From Alloprevotella tannerae (GTDB lineage Bacteria > Bacteroidota > Bacteroidia > Bacteroidales > Bacteroidaceae), in contig JABZGO010000092.1 in the NCBI GenBank assembly GCA_015259305.1, forward strand, positions 1-6,978: a DNA stretch of 6,978 nt, read 5' to 3'. Made by a program: the position numbers and the translations under genes. The notes under the pieces are model-generated. The model saw nothing but the letters and a program-made list of their open reading frames with translations. It was not told the origin of the DNA and did no database searches. Below are positions 1-6,273 of this stretch, in pieces (the stretch's first letter is position 1; every line of letters begins with the position of its first letter).

Positions 1-455
1 CCGCGTTGCAGATCGAATGGTGTCGCGCGGAGCCGGCGCCCCACAGCCTGATGCTTCGCTCCCTCTTTTCTGCTTCTTCGCCTTTATCCTTACCCATCGA
101 ATATCGGTCATGCAAAGAATCAAAGTCGGCTTCCAAAGTTTTTTATCGTGAGGTGAAACCTTTTTTCTCACGAGCGCAAGCCTTTTTTCTCGTGATGTGA
201 AGCCTTTTTTCTCACGATAACAAGCGCCGCAACGCCTTTTTCGTCACTTGCCGGACTATGTCTGCGCCGTATTTTTCCGGCCATTAAAATTTATTATCGC
301 ACCTTCGTTTTTGCACTGTGTCATTTTCGGCGTGCCAAGCCCATACTTCCGCATCATAGCCAAGCGGGAAGTATGCGCCGATGCTCCGTGCGGATTGATA
401 TTTAGCCCTCCCTTGTCCTTATCCCCAAAAGAGTTATGTAATCGTAGGACAAAAG
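1..455. other. Left flank with no supported gene
   Basis: I see no gene I would defend here. The plus-strand frames of 64 and 76 codons have compositions unlike proteins and no promoter or family likeness. On the minus strand two overlapping frames, with ATGs at 95-97 and 109-111, stay open to the left edge for only 32-36 codons. They could be the start of a gene leaving the window, but a -7 box is not clear. The stretch holds a 22-bp tandem repeat array (137-224) and an inverted repeat, CATACTTCC (342-350) against GGAAGTATG (367-375), with a 16-nt loop and no T-tract. Confidence 0.5.
137..224. repeat. 22-bp tandem repeat array, about four units
   Basis: Four T6 tracts begin at 139, 161, 183 and 205, exactly 22 bp apart. 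Units 2-4 share CCTTTTTTCTC (159-169, 181-191, 203-213); unit 1 (137-158) is a diverged copy, AGTTTTTTATC. After the T-tract the units alternate between CACGA and CGTGA, which are near reverse complements. TCGTGAG (146-152) can therefore pair with CTCACGA (167-173), and TCGTGA (190-195) with TCACGA (212-217). The array lies outside any supported gene. Its role is unknown; slippage-prone minisatellite DNA is the simplest reading. Confidence 0.8.
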
Positions 456-493
456 AAAAAGGAATTTCGGCGCAATAGTCGAAATTCCTTTTT
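456..493 (-). terminator. Symmetrical intrinsic terminator of the GT9 operon
   Basis: AAAAAGGAATTTCG (456-469) and CGAAATTCCTTTTT (480-493) form a perfect 14-bp inverted repeat around a 10-nt loop. Each strand ends in a run of five T, so the hairpin can work in both directions. It lies 42 bases past the GT9 stop codon, so its evident job is to end the minus-strand operon. It may also block transcription arriving from the left. Confidence 0.9.
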
Positions 494-535
494 GCTACTC
501 ATCAAAGTTTATATATCCGTCTTTGTCCTTGCGCC

Positions 536-1603
536 CTAATCTTGTTCGGGTGAGATGATTTCTTCTACTTTGTCAATGATCAGTTGGGGCAAAATGTCGC
601 GTAGACAGCGGAAATCACCATATCGACACGGCGCATTGCCGAAGATGGAGCAGGGGCGGCAATGCAAGTCTTGTTGTACTACGTTTTCCTCCGCTTGATG
701 ATAGCCCATAAAGCCGGCAAACGGGTGCGTCTGCCCCCAAATGCTGACTACCGGACAGCCTACGAGCGAGGCCAGATGCATATTGCCGGAGTCCATCGAA
801 ACCATAGCGTTTAGTCGTGCCATCAATTGCAGTTCTGCATCCAATCCTTTCAGCAGGTCGCATACGAAAACCAATCTTTCAAAGCCTTTGCCCCAAGTTG
901 GGCGCAGCATTTCCATCTCCTTCCTGCTGCCAAAGACGAACAAGCGTCCGTGGGGATGCAACTCGAAGTAGAGCTGCACGACCTCCGTCATCTGCTCCAA
1001 AGGGTAAATTTTCCCCTCGTGGGCTGCAAAGGGCGCAAGGCCCAGCCAAGGTTCGTGCAGGGTGTCGGTGGAGAATGGGAAAGGGAGATGCAGCGCGTCG
1101 CCACCCAATTTTAAGCGTTCAAAGTTGAGCTTTACGGGTAGGCCAAGGCGCGCTAAGGTTTCCGCATAAAGCGCAAACGAGGTGGGTAGTGGGCGAAAGA
1201 TTTTGTGCTCCACGAGCAGGCGCTTCTCGCGTCGGTGCTTGTCGATCACGGCTACGCGCTTGCCGCGCAAACGCAGAAAACAACGCAGGATTTTTGTGCG
1301 TAAGACGTCGTGCAAATCGGCCACGGCATCGCAATCTATAAAAGGCGCTGTGCGCGAGAGTTGCCATAGGCCGCGCAGACCGCGATACGTTTTGCGAATG
1401 TCGGCTCCGAAGAATTGCACATTGGGCGCTATGTGCTTGAAAAGCGGGGCGAGGAAAGGCTGCGAGGCAACGGTAATCTGCATTTGCGGATACTGCGCAG
1501 CCAAGGATGCGACAACCGGAACGGTCATAGCGACATCGCCCAAGGCTGAAAAACGCAAGATCAGCAGGCGACGAGGAGGCTTAACTACCGGCGAGGCAGA
1601 CAT
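536..1603 (-). CDS. Glycosyltransferase family 9 protein (ADP-heptose:LPS heptosyltransferase-like)
   Basis: A 355-residue protein of the GT9 family (WaaF/WaaC/RfaF-like), which transfers heptose from ADP-heptose to the LPS inner core at the cytoplasmic face of the inner membrane. Residues 12-31 (LLILRFSALGDVAMTVPVV region) are the typical N-terminal GT-B start with the conserved LGD. Residues 270-299, MDSGNMHLASLVGCPVVSIWG followed by QTHP, form the donor-binding motif. A Cys-rich tail (Cys315, Cys318, Cys326, Cys333) resembles that of Bacteroidota members of the family. The length is normal and no lesion is seen. The start at 1603 is chosen because the LRFSALGD motif begins just inside it; a start at Met26 would destroy it. 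It follows the DUF4254 gene by 29 nt in one operon and ends in TAG, ahead of the hairpin at 456-493. The sugar and acceptor cannot be read from sequence; Bacteroidota members may not use heptose. Confidence 0.92.
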   Translation of the reverse strand: MSASPVVKPPRRLLILRFSALGDVAMTVPVVASLAAQYPQMQITVASQPFLAPLFKHIAPNVQFFGADIRKTYRGLRGLWQLSRTAPFIDCDAVADLHDVLRTKILRCFLRLRGKRVAVIDKHRREKRLLVEHKIFRPLPTSFALYAETLARLGLPVKLNFERLKLGGDALHLPFPFSTDTLHEPWLGLAPFAAHEGKIYPLEQMTEVVQLYFELHPHGRLFVFGSRKEMEMLRPTWGKGFERLVFVCDLLKGLDAELQLMARLNAMVSMDSGNMHLASLVGCPVVSIWGQTHPFAGFMGYHQAEENVVQQDLHCRPCSIFGNAPCRYGDFRCLRDILPQLIIDKVEEIISPEQD

Positions 1604-1632
1604 TGTGAAAAGTGGGCGAGTGGGGCAAACTT

Positions 1633-2244
1633 TTACTTGCCTTTTGCGCCGTAGAGTATGGGGTTGGTTGCCGGATCGTTGTACATCTTCATCTGTTTGT
1701 AGAGCTTCATGTACTTACGCCCTTCGGCAATGTCCGTGAGCAAGGTATCGAGCGCACCGGTCAAATCCTGCTTTTGCTCGCACAAGACGGCCAGTTTCGC
1801 TTGGCAACGCTCGCGGTGGGCAGCATCGGCTTCCTGACGCGAAGCCTGCTCCTCCATATGGTAGATCTTGAGGTAGAGGATGCTGAGTCGATCCACGGCC
1901 CACGCCGGCGTTTCGGTGTTGAGTGTAGCCCCATCAAGCGGGCGCACATCCTTGTAGGTCTCCAAAAAATAATGATCGATCTGCTCCACAAGGTCGGTGC
2001 GGTCCTGATTGCTCTTGTCGATGCGGCGCTTGAGCGCGAGGGCCTCAACCGGATCTATGTTCGGGTCACGTATAATGTCCTCCATGTGCCACTGAACTGT
2101 GTCGATCCAGCATTTACGATAGAGGGCCGCTTCGATTGTATTGGCCGGATGAGGATTTACAAAGTCTGCGTCTATATTATCTGTCTTATGGTAGTCGTCG
2201 ACCGCGGTGCGGAAGATTCCCCAAGCCTTTTCGGTGAATGTCAT
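1633..2244 (-). CDS. DUF4254 family protein
   Basis: A 203-residue soluble protein with no signal peptide or membrane segment. I recognise it as DUF4254, a Bacteroidota family of unknown biochemical function often found directly beside GT9 glycosyltransferases. The sequence is predicted to be mostly helical and rich in charged residues and aromatics: an N-terminal segment with WIDTVQWHMEDIIRDPNIDP (residues 46-65), a middle segment with RTDLVEQIDHYFLETY, and a polar C-terminal helical stretch ending YKQMKMYNDPATNPILYGAKGK in part. The start at 2244 lies about 52 nt after the predicted transcription start and has no Shine-Dalgarno sequence, as usual for the phylum. It is the first gene of the operon, with the GT9 gene 29 nt downstream, so a role linked to the same glycan step is a reasonable guess, not shown. 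A plus-strand frame over the same bases is its shadow. Confidence 0.88.
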   Translation of the reverse strand: MTFTEKAWGIFRTAVDDYHKTDNIDADFVNPHPANTIEAALYRKCWIDTVQWHMEDIIRDPNIDPVEALALKRRIDKSNQDRTDLVEQIDHYFLETYKDVRPLDGATLNTETPAWAVDRLSILYLKIYHMEEQASRQEADAAHRERCQAKLAVLCEQKQDLTGALDTLLTDIAEGRKYMKLYKQMKMYNDPATNPILYGAKGK

Positions 2245-2303
2245 AGGACTCTTATTGTATAATACGTTGTGCTTATAATAAAATTATATTTATCAAGGTA
2301 GGG

Positions 2304-2334
2304 CAAAGTTACGCTTTTTGTCGAACATTCCCAA
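2304..2334 (-). promoter_or_regulatory. Promoter of the DUF4254-GT9 operon
   Basis: Read on the minus strand, TAACTTTG (2311 to 2304) matches the Bacteroidota -7 consensus TAnnTTTG exactly. A TTG (2334 to 2332) lies 20 nt upstream, fitting the -33 element. Transcription should start near 2297, giving a leader of about 50 nt before the ATG at 2244. Confidence 0.8.
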
Positions 2335-2490
2335 GTTTGCGAAGCCTTATTCGCTACTTCTCCCTTTCTTCAGGTCCTCTTCGCGCTTATTTTTAGAGAA
2401 AAGTAGTTTGTTGTGTCCTTTCTTATGCCTTTTTTTCTGCTTTGAAATACGTAAAAAAGATATTGTTTATTCTTTTTCTCTTGGTTTTAT
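2335..2490. other. AT-rich spacer between divergent promoters
   Basis: This stretch separates the minus-strand operon promoter from the plus-strand protease promoter. It is T-rich on the plus strand (runs at 2429-2434 and 2471-2477). The 65-codon plus-strand frame here consists mainly of Phe, Leu and Ser from T-rich codons and looks spurious. I see no operator palindrome. Confidence 0.5.
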
Positions 2491-2520
2491 TTTGTGGTTC
2501 GGAAACTTTCTCTAAATTTG
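2491..2520 (+). promoter_or_regulatory. Promoter of the C10 protease gene
   Basis: TAAATTTG (2513-2520) is an exact TAnnTTTG -7 box and TTTG (2491-2494) is an exact -33 box, with an 18-nt spacer. Transcription should start near 2527, about 225 nt before the protease ATG at 2752, so the mRNA would carry an unusually long leader. Confidence 0.78.
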
Positions 2521-2751
2521 CCGACGTTCGCTTGCTGAAAAGCACACGCCGCGGCGCCTCGGTTTGACCTAACCGGCGCCGGACTGCTATGCCGACGCCG
2601 AAAACACAATGAAAAACGGCGCCTATCCGGCGAAAGACAAAACCTATACGACACAGGGCACCACAGATTGAGCCAAAGATAAAATCTATCCGACGCAGGA
2701 CGCCGCTGATCGAATCACAGACGAATCTCAAACTTACAATACTCACTAACT
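2521..2751 (+). promoter_or_regulatory. Long repeat-bearing 5' leader of the protease gene
   Basis: About 225 nt lie between the predicted transcription start and the protease ATG. The first part is GC-rich with short overlapping palindromes (for example CCGGCGCCGG at 2573-2582), the second holds 42-bp repeats. It contains a 20-codon frame from ATG 2609 to TGA 2669-2671. The same frame resumes after that TGA and runs to TAA 2747-2749, only 2 nt before the protease ATG. I recognise no known riboswitch or leader-peptide class. Confidence 0.4.
2639..2722. repeat. Two degenerate 42-bp direct repeats
   Basis: Bases 2639-2680 and 2681-2722 align without gaps at 30 of 42 positions, best in the first half (AAAACCTATACGACACAGG against AAAATCTATCCGACGCAGG). 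A shorter related piece precedes them at 2613-2638, lacking about 16 bases. The period is a multiple of three; in the plus frame of ATG 2609 the units read AKDKTYTTQGTTD-stop and AKDKIYPTQDAAD. Confidence 0.65.
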
Positions 2752-3420
2752 ATGAAACGTTTATTCCTCTCAGGATTGTTGGCGCTGGCCTTCTTCTCAA
2801 CAGAAGCCAGACGCATTCCGCAACCTGAAGCTGCGCAGTTGGCAGCAAAATTCTTGCAAGCAGGACCGCAAAAACGAATGATTCGCGCTCTGCTTCCTAC
2901 ACCCAAACACTTAATGGCAAAAGGTCAATCTGCCGAGCAGGCTCCCTTTTACGTCTACAATGCAGAAGGGGGCAAAGGCTTTGTGATCATCTCCGGCGAT
3001 GATGCCGTCGGCACCGTCTTGGCTTATGCCGATACCGGCCAATTCTCATTCACGGATGCACCGGAAAATCTCCTTTTCTGGATGAAAGTCTACGCGCAGC
3101 GCATAGCTGCCATTGAGGAGGATGAGCCCGGAGCGCCTACCGCGCCGGCTGCTCCACAAGCCGTTGTGGGCCCATTGCTCGGAGAGACGAAATGGGGGCA
3201 GGACACGCCGTATAATAACAATTGCCCGACGTGGGTAGATAATGGGAAGACCAGACATTATTATGTAGGCTGTGTGGCAACTGCTTGTACGCAGATAATG
3301 CGTTTCCATAAGTATCCGCAGCACGGCACGGGTTCGCATTCATATAAGATGGACGGACAAACGCTGTCGGCCAACTTTGCGGATGCTACTTACGATTGGG
3401 ATAAAATGCTGCCCAACTAA
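2752..3420 (+). CDS. N-terminal fragment of the C10 protease: signal peptide, propeptide and catalytic-Cys half
   Basis: This 222-codon frame starts at ATG 2752, right before a clear Sec signal peptide (MKRLFLSGLLALAFFSTEA). Residues about 20-138 match the Spi-like propeptide of C10 proteases, with the diagnostic YVYNAEGGKGFVIISGDDAV (68-87). The mature domain probably begins near VGPLLGETKWGQ (139-150), followed by PYNNNCPTW. Cys174 in GCVATACTQIMRFHKYP (codon TGT at 3271-3273) corresponds to the nucleophile of streptopain. The fragment stops at YDWDKMLPN, before the catalytic His, so it cannot be an active protease. If stable it would be a secreted propeptide plus a partial domain without a type IX signal, hence probably degraded in the periplasm. 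Confidence 0.75.
   Translation: MKRLFLSGLLALAFFSTEARRIPQPEAAQLAAKFLQAGPQKRMIRALLPTPKHLMAKGQSAEQAPFYVYNAEGGKGFVIISGDDAVGTVLAYADTGQFSFTDAPENLLFWMKVYAQRIAAIEEDEPGAPTAPAAPQAVVGPLLGETKWGQDTPYNNNCPTWVDNGKTRHYYVGCVATACTQIMRFHKYPQHGTGSHSYKMDGQTLSANFADATYDWDKMLPN
3418..3420 (+). other. In-frame TAA stop separating catalytic Cys and His
   Basis: The context is AAC TAA GCC GGC GAA TAT. Codons on both sides read as conserved C10 sequence in one frame. No frameshift is involved; the lesion is one codon. No obvious slippery site or stem-loop of a known readthrough class is visible just after it. Confidence 0.85.
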
Positions 3421-3453
3421 GCCGGCGAATATACCGACGAGCAAGCCCGGGCG

Positions 3454-5592
3454 GTGGCTTCGATCGCCTCTGATTTTGGCATCTCCGTAAATATGCACTA
3501 CACGAAAACCAGTAGTGGCGCCTTTTCTCAAGCCGTTCCTTACGCATTGAGGACCTATTTTGGTTACGACAACGCTGTGGAGATGAAACCGCGTGATTAT
3601 TATCCGACTAAAGAGTGGATTTCAATGATTAAGCAGGAGTTGGATGCAGGCCGCCCCGTTTATTATGCCGCTTCGGCGGAAGATGGTCGCGGCGGGCACG
3701 CATTTGTCTGCGACGGCTACGACGATCAGGACTACGTGCACATAAATTGGGGCTGGCATGGTACGAGTGACGGCTTCTTTATGGTAAACCATCTCAACCC
3801 GTCAGCGCTGGGTATCGGTGCTTCTTCAACGGGCTTCAACGTCAATCAAGAAATCATCGTTAACGTCAAGCCCGCCGGTGGCTCTGCTCAGCCCGTGCCT
3901 TACGCGGTCTACTCTCCGTCGCGCCTTGGTTTGATGTCTTACGAAGAAGATATGACCATGATGGCCTACATAGAAAATTATGAGATAACGCCGGTTGATC
4001 TTAAAGTAGCTCCGGTCTTGGTACAAGGCGATAAAATCGTGAAACGCCTCAAAGAAGAGCCGGTACATATAGAAGCATGTAAAGCCGGCCGCACCGGATA
4101 TACCAGTTTGCGGATACGAAATATTCCGAAAGCCGTTGCCGGCGTTGCTGATGGCGACTACACGATCCATTTTGCCTATTTTGCAGATGGTATGAGCGAC
4201 TGGAAGATCTTGCGCCACCCGCTCAGTCTGCCGGCTTACGGCGACGTCAGCGTATCTAACGGCCGGATCGTCGATGCTAAGATCCACGCGCCCCATTCTG
4301 ACGTCAAGCTGCTCACGCCGATTCATTTCGATGGCCCGCTCTATGCGAACGGCATCGCCAAAGCCAGCTTCACGCTTCAGAATAGGAGCAAGGATTTCCC
4401 GCTTAAGGCCATTGCTTTCCACTTCACGTCAGTCGATGATCCGTCAGTTACCGACACGGTCTTTGTTAGAGCCGGCGTATATGAAGAAAGCACGAAGGAG
4501 ATGGAACTTCTGATGGATTTAGGCGACAAGATGAAGCCCGGCAAATACACTTTGGCGCTTTATGATGCGACAAAGACGCCGCTTCCCTTTGATGATGCCG
4601 AAGTGGGTCGCGCCACGGTAGAGATTCTGCCCGAAGCTGATGCCCCCGTATTGCGCCAGACGAGTCCTACGTATTGGTTAAAAAGTTCGCCGACCGCATC
4701 CGGCCCCGTCAAGCAAGGCACGCCGCTCTACTTTGCTTTCTATGCACGCAACTATTGTGCAACCGGCGATGTCGGCATCGTAACTTACCTCAAGGGCGGT
4801 CCTAAAAACCAAGAGTACGTCTTCTTGCAAGTCGATAAAAACATTGAGCGCGGTGCGCAAGTCTCCAATGGCTTCTATAAAGCAGCCGGTTTAGAGCCCG
4901 GCACGTACACGATTGGCGCTAAGTACATCACCTCTCGCGGTCTTGAAGATTTGCCTACGCCCTTTGATTCTACCAAGATTGTCATTTCTGAAAACGAAGA
5001 ATTATCTCTGACGTGCGAAGCTTTAGAATTTCCCACAGAAATTACGTCCGACACACGCTACGAAGGAAAGGTGACGCTCAAGGCGCTGAAAGATTACAAC
5101 GGAAAAGTTTACGTCCGCCTGCGTCAATTTACTGACTCCAACGGGGAAATTGTCTATATGGGCAACTTAAAGCTGAAGGCCGGCGAATCAAAGGAAATAA
5201 AATTCAAATACAAACCGGGCCAAGAATTGCTTCCAAACAATTACCTCGTAAAGGTTGATGAGAAAGCCGTAGGTGAGAAGGCGGAAACGCCGGTGGGTGG
5301 CTACGACAATTATTATCGTATCGTTAAGTATACAAATGCTACGGCCATCGAAGCGCCCGTGGTGGCAAGCAGTGCGCCGGTCAGCGTCTACCAAGTCGGC
5401 AATCGCCTCCACTTCAAAGTGCCCGCCAACGTACACGTACAAGAAGTGAGCCTCTATTCACTTTCCGGCGCCCTCTGTGTGCGCACGGCAGCGATCGAGG
5501 CCGGCCTCGAAGCGCCAAGTCCGAGAGGCGTCTACATCCTGCGCATCCGCACCGACCACGGTACAAGTGTGCGTAAGATGTTTGTAGAATAA
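3454..5592 (+). CDS. C-terminal fragment of the C10 protease: catalytic-His half, beta-sandwich modules and type IX secretion domain
   Basis: A 712-codon frame counted from the first ATG after the stop; the homologous sequence already begins at 3421, so this ATG is only formal. It carries the second half of the active site: His316 of the full gene in GGHAFVCDGYD (codon CAC at 3697-3699) and the INWGWHG motif with Trp333 and Trp335. About 500 residues of beta-rich modules follow, marked by recurring turn-strand signatures VADGDYTIHF, MKPGKYTLALYD and LEPGTYTIGAKY. The last 69 residues (SVYQVGNRLHF, EVSLYSLSGAL, GVYILRI, VRKMFVE) form a type A C-terminal domain of the type IX system. With no signal peptide and no Cys nucleophile, a product started here would stay in the cytoplasm and be inactive. 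No further stops or frameshifts are seen. A 198-codon minus-strand frame over it is a shadow. Confidence 0.72.
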   Translation: MASIASDFGISVNMHYTKTSSGAFSQAVPYALRTYFGYDNAVEMKPRDYYPTKEWISMIKQELDAGRPVYYAASAEDGRGGHAFVCDGYDDQDYVHINWGWHGTSDGFFMVNHLNPSALGIGASSTGFNVNQEIIVNVKPAGGSAQPVPYAVYSPSRLGLMSYEEDMTMMAYIENYEITPVDLKVAPVLVQGDKIVKRLKEEPVHIEACKAGRTGYTSLRIRNIPKAVAGVADGDYTIHFAYFADGMSDWKILRHPLSLPAYGDVSVSNGRIVDAKIHAPHSDVKLLTPIHFDGPLYANGIAKASFTLQNRSKDFPLKAIAFHFTSVDDPSVTDTVFVRAGVYEESTKEMELLMDLGDKMKPGKYTLALYDATKTPLPFDDAEVGRATVEILPEADAPVLRQTSPTYWLKSSPTASGPVKQGTPLYFAFYARNYCATGDVGIVTYLKGGPKNQEYVFLQVDKNIERGAQVSNGFYKAAGLEPGTYTIGAKYITSRGLEDLPTPFDSTKIVISENEELSLTCEALEFPTEITSDTRYEGKVTLKALKDYNGKVYVRLRQFTDSNGEIVYMGNLKLKAGESKEIKFKYKPGQELLPNNYLVKVDEKAVGEKAETPVGGYDNYYRIVKYTNATAIEAPVVASSAPVSVYQVGNRLHFKVPANVHVQEVSLYSLSGALCVRTAAIEAGLEAPSPRGVYILRIRTDHGTSVRKMFVE

Positions 5593-5629
5593 AAGAAAAA
5601 GCTTTTGTAGATAAATAGATTAGGTTGAT

Positions 5630-5683
5630 ATGGCCGGTGTACGCGTCTTTACGTCCGCGTATGCCGGCTGTTCCTTTTATATA
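5630..5683 (+). terminator. Strong hairpin terminator after the protease gene
   Basis: GCCGGTGTACGCG (5633-5645) and CGCGTATGCCGGC (5656-5668) pair over 13 positions in RNA, 11 Watson-Crick and two G-U, around a 10-nt loop. Further wobble pairs extend it to 5630/5671. A pyrimidine-rich tail (TGTTCCTTTTAT) follows. It begins 38 nt past the protease stop codon. Confidence 0.75.
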
Positions 5684-5767
5684 TCGTGTGCATTTGCTGA
5701 AGCTTACGACCCGCTTTGCGCTCGGCGCGTTCTTATCAGGCCTCGTAAAATCTCTCTTCGGTTGGCT

Positions 5768-5804
5768 ACTGAAAGGTTAGCTTCGCTCTTTCAGTTTTGC
5801 TTTT
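5768..5804 (+). terminator. Second terminator-like hairpin downstream of the protease
   Basis: ACTGAAAG (5768-5775) pairs with CTTTCAGT (5788-5795), and AGC/GCT inside the loop (5779-5781, 5785-5787) can add three pairs. The tail TTTGCTTTT (5796-5804) is T-rich on the plus strand. It could back up the hairpin at 5630-5683 for plus-strand transcription running toward the convergent small gene. Confidence 0.6.
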
Positions 5805-5878
5805 CTCGCGCGCCGCTCCGCGTTATCTGCTGCTGGCGGAGCTGTCTACTCACCCTTACTTATAGATACGCAAACAGC

Positions 5879-5900
5879 CGGCAATAAAAACCTATTGCCG
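5879..5900. repeat. 8-bp inverted repeat downstream of the small minus-strand gene
   Basis: CGGCAATA (5879-5886) and TATTGCCG (5893-5900) flank a 6-nt loop. It lies about 45 nt past the stop of the minus-strand gene, where a terminator is expected. The T-run on the minus strand lies in the loop rather than after the stem, so function as a classical terminator is doubtful. Confidence 0.5.
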
Positions 5901-5944
5901 ACCGCTTCATCATTTGTTTGTCTCCTTTTGAAGAGGCAGTATGC

Positions 5945-6145
5945 TTACGGGTTATTCCCATCTAAGGGATTTCCGTCAGCGTCATACGAGTCTCCATCAA
6001 GATCCTCTGTGCCTCCATCGCCAAAGTCTCCAACACTTGCGCCGAAGTTGGGAGGGCTCGTTGCAAGGAAAGATTGCTCATCAAGAGCTATGCGTTCAAC
6101 TCTCGGTGCATCGTAGTTTTGTTTTTCAACGTTATCCTTTTGCAT
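5945..6145 (-). CDS. Small acidic Asp/Gly-rich protein of unknown function (66 residues)
   Basis: I do not recognise a named family. The N-terminal half (NYDAPRVERIALDEQSFLATS, residues 10-30 in part) resembles the short Bacteroidota hypothetical proteins that begin with a Y-x-x-P-x-V-E pattern and carry a Leu-Ala-x-Ser segment before a low-complexity tail. From residue 31 on it is Gly/Asp/Pro-rich and strongly acidic (GDFGDGGTEDLDGDSYDADG), with spaced Asp residues like calcium-binding loops, though no complete EF-hand or dockerin motif is present. There is no signal peptide, membrane segment or Cys. An exact -7 box about 100 nt upstream on the same strand supports a real, singly transcribed gene; the leader is about 92 nt. 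It is convergent with the protease gene. It could be a peptide precursor or a small structural protein, but nothing here shows processing enzymes. Confidence 0.68.
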   Translation of the reverse strand: MQKDNVEKQNYDAPRVERIALDEQSFLATSPPNFGASVGDFGDGGTEDLDGDSYDADGNPLDGNNP

Positions 6146-6243
6146 ATTACCTGTTGTTTGCTTGGGGCGTTTCGTTTTATTTTGTTTTGTTACTTCCCCA
6201 ATGGTGCTGTCAGACTTCTTGGAGTACTAACTTTTAGACTGTG

Positions 6244-6273
6244 CAAAAGTATGGAATATGTCTGATTTACAGT
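6244..6273 (-). promoter_or_regulatory. Promoter of the small acidic protein gene
   Basis: On the minus strand TACTTTTG followed by CAC (from 6251 down to 6241) matches TAnnTTTG exactly and resembles the common TATCTTTGCA form. The upstream ACTG (6273 to 6270), 18 nt away, is only a weak -33 element. Transcription should start near 6237. Confidence 0.72.

Larger units (their letters stand above)
2752..5592 (+). pseudogene. C10 (streptopain/interpain-like) cysteine protease gene split by an in-frame TAA
   Basis: Two open frames lie in the same phase and together make one 946-codon gene, interrupted only by TAA at codon 223. The layout is that of a Bacteroidota C10 protease such as interpain A or PrtT: signal peptide (1-19), Spi-type propeptide (about 20-138), papain-fold catalytic domain (about 139-375), beta-sandwich modules (about 376-875) and a type IX secretion C-terminal domain (about 878-946). 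The 11 codons between the stop and the next ATG still encode family-like sequence (AGEYTDEQARAVASIA), so the reading frame was continuous and no bases were lost. Family members usually have Tyr before such a Gly-x-Tyr-Thr segment, so a single change of TAC or TAT to TAA is likely. TAA also ends the DUF4254 gene, the 66-residue gene and this gene, which argues against recoding. A sequencing or assembly error remains possible. Confidence 0.88.
5684..5944. other. Intergenic region between convergent genes
   Basis: No supported gene. The 85-codon plus-strand frame starting at 5630 begins inside the terminator hairpin and is not protein-like. On the minus strand ATG ATG at about 5913 opens only 17 codons. 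The stretch contains a second terminator-like hairpin (5768-5804) and an inverted repeat (5879-5900). Confidence 0.5.

Noticed and set aside
1612..2262. 216-codon plus-strand frame
   Set aside because: It lies antisense to the DUF4254 gene, which has a promoter, a family match and an operon partner. The plus frame has none of these.
2423..2746. 107-codon minus-strand frame with a 14-residue periodic, hydrophobic Cys/Ile/Phe-rich part
   Set aside because: The periodicity comes from the 42-bp DNA repeats, and the frame runs through the protease promoter into T-rich DNA read as Lys/Asn. I see no promoter for it.
3418..3420. Recoding of TAA as a sense codon
   Set aside because: TAA ends the DUF4254 gene, the small acidic gene and the protease gene itself, so it is a working stop in this genome.
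3454..3456. Reinitiation at ATG 3454 as a true separate gene start
   Set aside because: The conserved protease sequence begins 33 bases earlier, and no promoter or signal peptide lies near this ATG.
3826..4422. 198-codon minus-strand frame
   Set aside because: It is antisense to the well-supported protease modules, and no promoter or family likeness is seen.
5863..5916. 17-codon minus-strand frame beginning ATGATG
   Set aside because: It overlaps the inverted repeat downstream of the small gene and is too short, with no support, to call a gene.
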